DNA of 64,000 bases from assembly GCA_023397505.1 (NCBI GenBank), contig JAEWUC010000002.1:186001-250000 (forward strand). Direction: 5' to 3'. The translations under genes and the position numbers were made by a program. This DNA is from Bacteroidota bacterium (GTDB taxonomy: Bacteria > Bacteroidota > Ignavibacteria > Ignavibacteriales > Melioribacteraceae). The notes beneath the pieces were generated by a model. The model was not told where the DNA came from. It was given only the letters and a program-made list of their open reading frames with translations, and ran no database searches. Below, in pieces: positions 58,090-64,000 of this stretch (its first letter is position 1; the number at the start of each line of letters is the position of its first letter).

Positions 58090-58470
58090 TTACCTCGTAA
58101 TTAAATAAGCCGCATAAACACCGAGCAGAGTTAATAAAACATTTGCTAGTATATTTATTCCGGCAAAAAGAAATTGAGAATCTCGCAATAAATTTATTGT
58201 TTCGAGAGAGAATGTGGAAAACGTAGTGAAACCGCCGCAAAATCCAACGCCTAGGAATAATTTCATGTTCGAACTTATTAATTCACGGTCACTTAAACCG
58301 AATATTATAAAGCCGAGTAAAAAACTGCCAAGAAAATTTACTATCAAGGTACCAAAAGGAAATATCGCCGGAAAGAATTTGTAAGCCAATGAAGAAATGA
58401 AATACCTTAAACTTCCGCCCGCGCCCGCGCCGATAAACACAATAATATACTTCAGCAATGAACCGCTCAT
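58090..58470 (-). CDS. crcB: fluoride channel CrcB/Fluc
   Basis: 126 residues, four membrane segments, standard length for a Fluc fluoride channel protein. Signatures: GAGAGGSLRYFISSLAYKF (residues ~14-32), FGTLIVNFLGSFLLGFIIF (~39-57, with the key Asn) and GFCGGFTTFSTFSLE (~75-89, the Phe-box and Na+ site). It works as an antiparallel dimer exporting fluoride. First gene of the pair with DUF190. I see no crcB-motif fluoride riboswitch in the ~80 bp upstream. Confidence 0.94.
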   Translation of the reverse strand: MSGSLLKYIIVFIGAGAGGSLRYFISSLAYKFFPAIFPFGTLIVNFLGSFLLGFIIFGLSDRELISSNMKLFLGVGFCGGFTTFSTFSLETINLLRDSQFLFAGINILANVLLTLLGVYAAYLITR

Positions 58471-58574
58471 TTACAACCTTTTAATTTTTGGAAAGTCTAA
58501 ATCAGCAAATAATGTTTGTAACTTCTTCTTAAAAAGAGCAGTCTAAAAATATGAATAAACAAGGAGACTATGTA

Positions 58575-59498
58575 ATGGAAATGAATTCACGTAAGATTGA
58601 ATTAATTTTTTTATTAATTATAAGCGCAGTTTTATTGAGTGCGACAACAATTTTTGCTTCAGGAAGAAAACTAATTAAAGAGAAATCAATTCAAACGCAG
58701 CAAGGATTAACATTAACGGTTGAAGCATCGGGTGCAGATATATTTGTAAAAACCTGGGAAAAAGCTGAAGCATATGTTAAAATTTTTGGAAACAGCAGGG
58801 CAGAAGACAAGATGCGGTTCGAAATTGAAAAGGTAGAAAGCGGAGTTAAAGTTTTAGCGAAGAAAAAAAGTTCGTCGTGGTTTAACTTTTTTAACAATGG
58901 CAATTATGATGTTAGAATTGAAGTAATGCTTCCTAAAAATTACAACACTGATATAGAAACATCAGGCGGTGATATTGTGATTTCGGAATTAAAAGGTAAC
59001 AACAATCTTCATACATCCGGCGGTGATGTTAAATTAAATTCTACGGAGGGCGAATTGTATGTCCAAACTTCCGGTGGAGATATTAAGCTTGATTATCAAA
59101 ACGGAAGATCAAATCTTTCAACCTCAGGCGGAGATATTACGGTAACCAAAGCTTATGGTGATTTAAAAGCATCCACATCCGGTGGAGATATTAATATCGA
59201 ATCTTCAAACGGAAAAATTTATGCAAAAACATCCGGCGGTGATATTGAATTATCTTACGAAGGTTCCAACAAAGGCGTTGAAGCAAGAACCTCCGGCGGA
59301 AGAATTCATGCAAAACTTCCTTCAACATTTAAAGCAAATGTTTATCTTGAAACCAGCGGCGGCGATATCGAAAGCAATTTTGAGAATTCAAGAACAAACA
59401 AAGTTAAAAGAGGAACTTTTAAAGCAGAATATAACGGCGGCGGTGAAAAACTTAATCTTGAAACCAGCGGCGGCGATATCATAGTTGATCAAAGATAA
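58575..59498 (+). CDS. DUF4097-type beta-strand repeat protein (TSGGDI repeats), exported
   Basis: 307 residues. Start ATG 58575 is supported by AAGGAG eight bases before; an ATG at 58551 would precede this Shine-Dalgarno. Signal peptide: LIFLLIISAVLLSATTIFASG. From ~residue 130 to the end nine copies of TSGGDI or close variants (e.g. TSGGDV, TSGGRI) occur every ~16-28 residues, forming a presumable right-handed beta solenoid as in DUF4097/DUF2807 adhesin-like proteins. Function unknown; periplasmic or surface location is likely. Followed by a hairpin terminator. Confidence 0.85.
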   Translation: MEMNSRKIELIFLLIISAVLLSATTIFASGRKLIKEKSIQTQQGLTLTVEASGADIFVKTWEKAEAYVKIFGNSRAEDKMRFEIEKVESGVKVLAKKKSSSWFNFFNNGNYDVRIEVMLPKNYNTDIETSGGDIVISELKGNNNLHTSGGDVKLNSTEGELYVQTSGGDIKLDYQNGRSNLSTSGGDITVTKAYGDLKASTSGGDINIESSNGKIYAKTSGGDIELSYEGSNKGVEARTSGGRIHAKLPSTFKANVYLETSGGDIESNFENSRTNKVKRGTFKAEYNGGGEKLNLETSGGDIIVDQR

Positions 59499-59509
59499 TT
59501 TTTAAGAAC

Positions 59510-59532
59510 GGCGGAATTGAAAATATTCCGCC
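59510..59532 (+). terminator. terminator after the TSGGDI-repeat gene
   Basis: Arms GGCGGAAT (59510-59517) and ATTCCGCC (59525-59532) around a 7-nt loop, followed by TCTTTCTT. Confidence 0.75.
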
Positions 59533-59679
59533 TCTTTCTTCTCATATAAAAATCCTTTCGAGAAAATTTTCTGTATTGTTAATCCAACCTGACTTTCATA
59601 ACCTTAATTGTAAAAGAAACATTTTTTGGCTACTTTTTGCATCGTTAATGAGAATCTTATCAATAAATAAGAGAGTTAA

Positions 59680-59919
59680 ATGAAACTAGATTGGAATCAA
59701 TTCTTAGAAAAAACCTTAAACGTAACCATGAATGAAAATTATGGTGTGGTTTACGGGCAATCTAAAGAAGACAATCCTACGTTTTACGAAATAGTTTTCA
59801 AAACGGGGAAATTAATCGGCGCATATGACGACGGCTTGCTTCTCGAAGCTTCCCGCGATCATCAAACGTACCAGATATTCGTTCCATTCTCTTCAATAAA
59901 ATGTGTGGAAATGTTTTGA
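59680..59919 (+). CDS. conserved small hypothetical protein, 79 aa
   Basis: 79 residues, acidic and without membrane segment: MKLDWNQFLEKTLNVTMNEN, then a beta-rich part (YEIVFKTGKLIGAYDDGLLL) ending VPFSSIKCVEMF. The layout resembles small beta-barrel (Lsm/SH3-like) proteins, which is a weak inference. The 3' end overlaps the start of the T9SS plug-protein gene by 19 bp, so it is probably translationally coupled to an envelope gene cluster. Confidence 0.65.
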   Translation: MKLDWNQFLEKTLNVTMNENYGVVYGQSKEDNPTFYEIVFKTGKLIGAYDDGLLLEASRDHQTYQIFVPFSSIKCVEMF

Positions 59920-61172
59920 GAACTAAATTTCTGCACATCCAAATGCTAATTTTAATATTCTTCATTTCATATTATGAAATGAACGCACAAGATTTTTACA
60001 TTCGATCTCTGAAATGTTATCAAGGCAATCATCAATCTTCATTTCCTTTGATTGATTTAAATGACCAATCACGCAATTCATTAACAATTGAGTTTGATCT
60101 TTTAAGCAGTACTTTGCCGGATTTAAAAATCCTTTTCAAATTTTGCGATTCCGATTGGCAGCCGTACGATAATGCATTTTTATCAAATCCCGGTTATAAT
60201 ACTGAATTCAATTTATATTATGATAGATTACCCGCAGGCGTAAACGGCGCAAATTTTCATTATAAAGGAAATTTCCCGAATCAAAATGTTACTTTTCCGT
60301 TTTCGGGTAAATGGAAATATTTTATTGTGGATACTCATAATGAAAACCAGGTCTTTGCCGAAGGGAAATTTTATGTAGTAAATACTAAGTTAAATCTTAA
60401 GGTTGGATTACGACAAGAAAGATTGGAAGGCGCGGTTCCGGATGAACCTTCTCTTGGAAGAACTATATCAATAAGAACTAATATTGTTCTGCCGGATTCT
60501 ATGTTTCAATCACAGCTTAAAAAAGTTGAGATTATTGAGAACCAAAAAATTGATAAGCCGATAATTGTTGATAGAGTTAACAGAAGCCTCGATCGATTTT
60601 ATGAGTGGAACGGTTCCAATACATTTTCTTTTGTAGCGCGACAATTGCTTCCAGGCAATGAATACAGACAAACGGATTTTAGAAATGTTAATCTCTTTCC
60701 GCCCGGTACAATTAACGCACAGCATACGGGAGTTGAAACTTCGGATTTCTTTAAGAGACGATTCAATGATTTTAACGGCAGTTCCGAATTAAGCGATTTT
60801 AGGGAACGAAATTCGGAATACCTAAATGTTAATTTTAAATTAAGATCACCGGAAGAAATTAAATCGCCTATATTTATTGTCGGCTCTTTTACCGGTTGGA
60901 AAGTATTGCCCGAATACGAAATGTTTGACGACAACGGTTTGATGAATATTACAATTCAGCTAAAGCGCGGTGCGTATGATTATCAATATGTGACCGGCGA
61001 TTTTATAAACGGAGAAATAAAAAACATTAATTGGAATATCCTCGAAGGAAATTTTTGGGAAACGAAAAACGAGTATCATATTTTTTTGTTTTACGAATCG
61101 ACTGAGAAGGGCGGCTACGATCAAATAATTGCATATAAAAAAATCATATCTGGTGAAAAATGGGAAAATTAA
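59901..61172 (+). CDS. type IX secretion plug-domain protein (DUF5103)
   Basis: 423 residues with N-terminal signal sequence (FLHIQMLILIFFISYYEMNAQ). The DUF5103/T9SS plug fold is indicated by an N-terminal beta-sandwich (FYIRSLKCYQGNHQSSFPLI; FKFCDSDWQPYDNAFLS; AGVNGANFHYKGNFPNQNVT), the middle region with VPDEPSLGRTISIRTN, and a C-terminal E-set/carbohydrate-binding-like domain (PIFIVGSFTGWKVLPEYEMF). The plug closes the outer-membrane Sov translocon in T9SS. ATG 59901, TTG 59916 (4-nt overlap with the preceding stop) and ATG 59943 are all possible starts. It overlaps the following oxidoreductase gene by 13 bp. Confidence 0.85.
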   Translation: MCGNVLRTKFLHIQMLILIFFISYYEMNAQDFYIRSLKCYQGNHQSSFPLIDLNDQSRNSLTIEFDLLSSTLPDLKILFKFCDSDWQPYDNAFLSNPGYNTEFNLYYDRLPAGVNGANFHYKGNFPNQNVTFPFSGKWKYFIVDTHNENQVFAEGKFYVVNTKLNLKVGLRQERLEGAVPDEPSLGRTISIRTNIVLPDSMFQSQLKKVEIIENQKIDKPIIVDRVNRSLDRFYEWNGSNTFSFVARQLLPGNEYRQTDFRNVNLFPPGTINAQHTGVETSDFFKRRFNDFNGSSELSDFRERNSEYLNVNFKLRSPEEIKSPIFIVGSFTGWKVLPEYEMFDDNGLMNITIQLKRGAYDYQYVTGDFINGEIKNINWNILEGNFWETKNEYHIFLFYESTEKGGYDQIIAYKKIISGEKWEN

Positions 61173-62161
61173 AAACCGGTGTTATCGGCACCGGGCATCT
61201 TGGTAAAATCCACACAAAATTATTCAAAGAAGTTGACGGCTGCGAGTTCGTTGGTGTTTATGATCAAGATTATGAAATAGCAAAATCAGTTGCCGGGGAA
61301 TTCGGCGTAAAAGCATTCGAGAATCTCGGCGAATTCCTTGACGCTGTTGAAGCCGTTGATATTGTGGCGACAACAAGTGCTCATTATGATCTTGTAAAAA
61401 AAGCATTTGAAAAAAACAAACACGTGTTTGTGGAAAAACCAATAACAGCACAAATATGGGAAGCTGAAGAAATCGTAAAAATTTCCGAAGAGAAAAAATT
61501 GATTTTACAGGTCGGACATATCGAAAGATTTAACCCGGCTTTGGTTTCTCTTGAAAAGTATGAATTAAATCCTTTGTTTGTACAAACAGACCGGCTTGCA
61601 CAATTCAACCCGCGCGGAACAGACGTTGCTGTTGTACTCGATTTAATGATTCATGACATCGATATAATTTTAAGCTTAGTAAAAAGCGAAGTTAAAGACG
61701 TTCACGCTAGCGGAGTAGCTGTTGTTTCCGATACTCTTGATATTGCAAACGCACGCATCGAATTTGAAAACGGGGCTGTTGCAAATGTTACGGCGAGCAG
61801 AATATCACAAAAGAAGATGCGCAAGATGAGGATGTTTCAACGCGATACTTACATTTCGCTCGATTTCAACACAGGCGCATCGGAAATTTTTAGATTGACA
61901 GAACCAAATGGACTTCCCGAAACTCCCCATATGAATTTTGGTGAAATCGGCATCGGCGATAAAAAGAAACTTGTTGTGTACGAGCAGCCGGAACATAAGG
62001 AAATAAACGCGTTGAAACATGAACTTCAGCTTTTTGTTAACGCAGTTATTAATAATGAAAAACCGGTTGTTAGCGGTGCAGACGGCTTACGCAATTTAAG
62101 AGTGGCTGAAATGATAATTAAAAAAATAGAGGAGTCGATAGCTAATGCGAAGGTTAATTAG
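61160..62161 (+). CDS. Gfo/Idh/MocA family oxidoreductase
   Basis: 333 residues. N-terminal Rossmann domain TGVIGTGHLGKIHTKLFKEV (residues ~6-25) and the family signature HVFVEKPITAQIWEAEEIVK (~88-107), where EKP is the conserved motif; QVGHIERFNPAL follows, as in predicted UDP-sugar or lipid-A-related dehydrogenases (e.g. of the WlbA/lpxI-neighbour type). It probably oxidises or reduces a sugar or nucleotide sugar with NAD(P). Placed among envelope genes, overlapping both neighbours (13 and 17 bp), so it is part of an operon feeding outer-membrane biogenesis. Confidence 0.88.
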   Translation: MGKLKTGVIGTGHLGKIHTKLFKEVDGCEFVGVYDQDYEIAKSVAGEFGVKAFENLGEFLDAVEAVDIVATTSAHYDLVKKAFEKNKHVFVEKPITAQIWEAEEIVKISEEKKLILQVGHIERFNPALVSLEKYELNPLFVQTDRLAQFNPRGTDVAVVLDLMIHDIDIILSLVKSEVKDVHASGVAVVSDTLDIANARIEFENGAVANVTASRISQKKMRKMRMFQRDTYISLDFNTGASEIFRLTEPNGLPETPHMNFGEIGIGDKKKLVVYEQPEHKEINALKHELQLFVNAVINNEKPVVSGADGLRNLRVAEMIIKKIEESIANAKVN

Positions 62162-62747
62162 CTTTTTATTTCTTCTTACACTTTTTGTTTCGGGCTGCAG
62201 TGTGTTAAAAACAATAGAAAATATTTCGCGGTTGAAATACAAAATCCAATCTGCTAAAGAGTATAAAGTTGCCGGAATAAAAGTAGATAACAAAAAATCA
62301 TTAAAGGATTTTAAATCTTTAGAAGCATTAAAAATTACTGCTTCTGCAATGAAGGGAACGCTTCCCGTTACATTTACACTTTTTATTGAAGCTAAAAATC
62401 CGAATGATGGAAGCGGCGGCTACCCGGCGACAGATATTTCTATCCAATCATTTCCGTGGCGTTTGTTCATAAACGAAAACGAAACTATATCGGGAAACAT
62501 TGGTGCACCGATAATCGTACCTGGTAAAGGTGAGATAACTGTAATTCCAATCGACGTAACATTTGATTTGATGAAAAACATAAAAGAAAAAAATATCGAT
62601 GACATAATTGAACTTGCCCTGAATATGGGCGGAGTACAAAAATCTACATCAAATTTGAAATTGCTTGTTAAACCGGTAATCGGTACTCCGCTTGGCAATA
62701 TTTCTTACCCGGAAGAGATTACTATTGTCGATAAAACGTTCAATTGA
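62145..62747 (+). CDS. LEA type-2/WHy-like lipoprotein
   Basis: 200 residues. Lipoprotein signal MRRLISFLFLLTLFVSGCSV with lipobox VSGC (residue ~18). The mature part carries a water-stress/hypersensitive-response-like beta-sandwich: LPVTFTLFIEAKNPNDGSGG (~73-92), then FINENETISGNIGAPIIVPG and the hydrophobic repeat of VIPIDVTFDLMKNI. Its usual role is unknown; bacterial LEA_2 lipoproteins are envelope proteins. It overlaps the oxidoreductase gene by 17 bp and precedes lptD by 55 bp. Confidence 0.78.
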   Translation: MRRLISFLFLLTLFVSGCSVLKTIENISRLKYKIQSAKEYKVAGIKVDNKKSLKDFKSLEALKITASAMKGTLPVTFTLFIEAKNPNDGSGGYPATDISIQSFPWRLFINENETISGNIGAPIIVPGKGEITVIPIDVTFDLMKNIKEKNIDDIIELALNMGGVQKSTSNLKLLVKPVIGTPLGNISYPEEITIVDKTFN

Positions 62748-62802
62748 TTTTGCAAACTGATCCTAACATTATAATAAATATAAAATCCAATTCACTGCGC
62801 GC

Positions 62803-64000
62803 ATGAAAATTCTCAAACAGATAATATTTTTGTCTTTATGTTCGAGTATATTCGCGCAGAATAATGATTCACTTTCTGTTCAACCTTTCCCGGATTCATT
62901 AAAAGTACAAATCAGCGATACAACAAAGACCGATACAACAAAAACAAAGAAAAAATTCGATATTGATGCAATTGTAAATGCTGCAGCGAGTGATTCTCTG
63001 ATCTTCGATGTGAAATCAAAAAAAATGTATTTGCACGGTTCAGGAGAGTTAAGGTATAAAGAAACAGATTTGAAGAGCGGGAAAATATTTGTCGATTATC
63101 AAACTAACGATCTTGAAGCTTTTGGAATTGAAGATACATCGGATACTGCAAAGGTAAAGCTGCGTCAAACCCCCGTTTTAAAAGAAGGCGCGGAAGTTTA
63201 TGAAAGTTCACGGATGCGTTACAATTTTAAAACCCAGCGCGGCTTTATTTCGATGGCGAAAAACAGAGAAGATAATTCCCGCTACGAAGGAGAAAAAGTA
63301 AACAAAGTTGATAAGAATGTTTATTTTATTGAAGACGGAATGTTCACAACTTGCGAAAGCGATACTCCGCATACGCATTTTACTGCAAGCCAGATGAAGG
63401 TAATTCAGAAAGATAAAATTGTTGCGCGATGGATTTTTATGCACATTGGCGGTGTACCTATCCCGATTCCCTTGCCGTTCGCGGTTTTCCCAAACGAGTC
63501 GGGTAGAAGATCGGGATTAATAATTCCAACCTTCGGCGATGCAGGCAACCGCGGTTCCTATCTTTATAACTTTGGCTACTTTTGGGCCATGAACGATTAT
63601 ATGGATTTGACTCTTACCGGCGATTATTATTTTAAAGGAGGATACGGTTTACGCAGCAGGTATCGCTATACAAAAAGATATAATTACAGCGGAAACATCG
63701 AAGCGGGTTTTTCGAAAATAAAAATCGGCGAGGATAACGATCCGGCTGTTTATAAACAAAATACTGATCAATGGAAAATTGTTTGGTATCATAATCAGCA
63801 GATTGATCCGACAATGAATTTAGCTGCAAATTTGCAATTCATGTCCAGCGAGTATGACAGACAGAACAGTGTTAATTACAATGATATTCTTTCGCAGCAG
63901 GTTTTTTCAAGTGCAAATTTTAGCAAAAGATGGGATGACAACAGCAGCTTAAGTATAAACTATTCGCGCAGCCAGGATTTGCAGGACGGAACAATTAATG
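62803..64000 (+). CDS. lptD: LPS-assembly protein LptD homologue, N-terminal part (runs off window)
   Basis: 399 complete codons are visible; the gene continues past 64000. ATG 62803 precedes a signal peptide (MKILKQIIFLSLCSSIFAQ) and a Ser/Thr-rich stretch with DTTKTDTTKTKKK. An OstA-like/LptA-type N-terminal domain follows (IFDVKSKKMYLHGSGELRYK) then MFTTCESDTPHTHFTASQMK with the conserved Cys, and the start of the barrel (PNESGRRSGLIIPTFGDAGN; YDYFKGGYGLRSRYRY-like strands). LptD is the outer-membrane translocon for lipopolysaccharide; in this phylum the exact partner set differs. First strongly conserved gene of the envelope block after the lipoprotein. Confidence 0.88.
   Translation, partial: MKILKQIIFLSLCSSIFAQNNDSLSVQPFPDSLKVQISDTTKTDTTKTKKKFDIDAIVNAAASDSLIFDVKSKKMYLHGSGELRYKETDLKSGKIFVDYQTNDLEAFGIEDTSDTAKVKLRQTPVLKEGAEVYESSRMRYNFKTQRGFISMAKNREDNSRYEGEKVNKVDKNVYFIEDGMFTTCESDTPHTHFTASQMKVIQKDKIVARWIFMHIGGVPIPIPLPFAVFPNESGRRSGLIIPTFGDAGNRGSYLYNFGYFWAMNDYMDLTLTGDYYFKGGYGLRSRYRYTKRYNYSGNIEAGFSKIKIGEDNDPAVYKQNTDQWKIVWYHNQQIDPTMNLAANLQFMSSEYDRQNSVNYNDILSQQVFSSANFSKRWDDNSSLSINYSRSQDLQDGTIN

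Noticed and set aside
58088..58240. 51-codon extension of the DUF190 gene into crcB
   Set aside because: Overlaps crcB in another frame; the family N-terminus matches ATG 58087.
58471..58574. Fluoride riboswitch upstream of crcB
   Set aside because: I looked for the conserved crcB-motif sequence and pseudoknot and saw no convincing match.
59182..59484. 100-codon plus-strand frame within the TSGGDI-repeat gene
   Set aside because: Arises from reading the repeated DNA in another frame; its product is itself repetitive and has no start signal.

Overview
The window looks like chromosomal DNA from a member of the Bacteroidota/Chlorobiota group, most plausibly an Ignavibacteria-like heterotroph. 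The genome is A+T-rich. Markers for this placement are a PorZ-like propeller protein ending in a type IX secretion (T9SS) sorting domain, a T9SS plug-domain protein, the bacillithiol enzyme BshC, an LptD-type outer-membrane assembly protein, and promoters resembling the Bacteroidota TAnnTTTG element. This assignment is inferred from gene content; no rRNA or other marker is present. I saw no tRNA, rRNA, CRISPR array, phage module or intact transposase.

Layout. 1-3249 is accessory: small unknown genes and a gene-poor stretch holding a family of short hairpins whose arms differ in sequence but keep pairing. 3250-7896 holds a single-chain type ISP/IIG-like restriction-modification enzyme, two DUF559 nuclease-like genes, each preceded by a GC-rich palindrome, and a membrane protein. 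8037-13397 is housekeeping (YmdB-type phosphodiesterase, folD, deoC, trmH, aroA), interrupted by a GIY-YIG gene sitting among REP-like palindromes and an orphan HicB-like gene. 13686-20608 has bshC, a ROK-family protein, an ABC-F ATPase and a porZ-like gene. 20589-26063 has an SGNH hydrolase flanked by a 130-bp direct repeat, a PHP phosphoesterase, a Crp/Fnr regulator and a carbamoyltransferase/DUF5989/SxtJ cluster.

26331-43064 is mainly central metabolism and maintenance: gap and pgk, rhomboid protease, RecQ, 3-hydroxyacyl-CoA dehydrogenase with ackA, SDR, FAD-dependent dehydrogenase, tyrA-aroF and mutS. 43497-48895 has a degenerate receiver protein, a large unusual GH13 protein and a TetR regulator with matching palindromes. 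48993-54387 places the electron-bifurcating transhydrogenase NfnAB back to back with the proton-translocating transhydrogenase PntAA-AB-B, so both routes of NAD(H)/NADP(H) exchange share one divergent spacer. 54650-64000 has a chemotaxis receptor split by an in-frame stop, a PAP2 phosphatase, the CrcB/DUF190 fluoride pair, a DUF4097 repeat protein, and an envelope run (T9SS plug protein, Gfo/Idh/MocA oxidoreductase, LEA-type lipoprotein, start of lptD).

Most worth following up: the covarying hairpin family around the 157-residue gene at 1792-2265; small single-domain nuclease genes repeatedly embedded in palindromes; the duplicated porZ promoter that now lies in front of the SGNH gene; and the nfn/pnt divergent control region.
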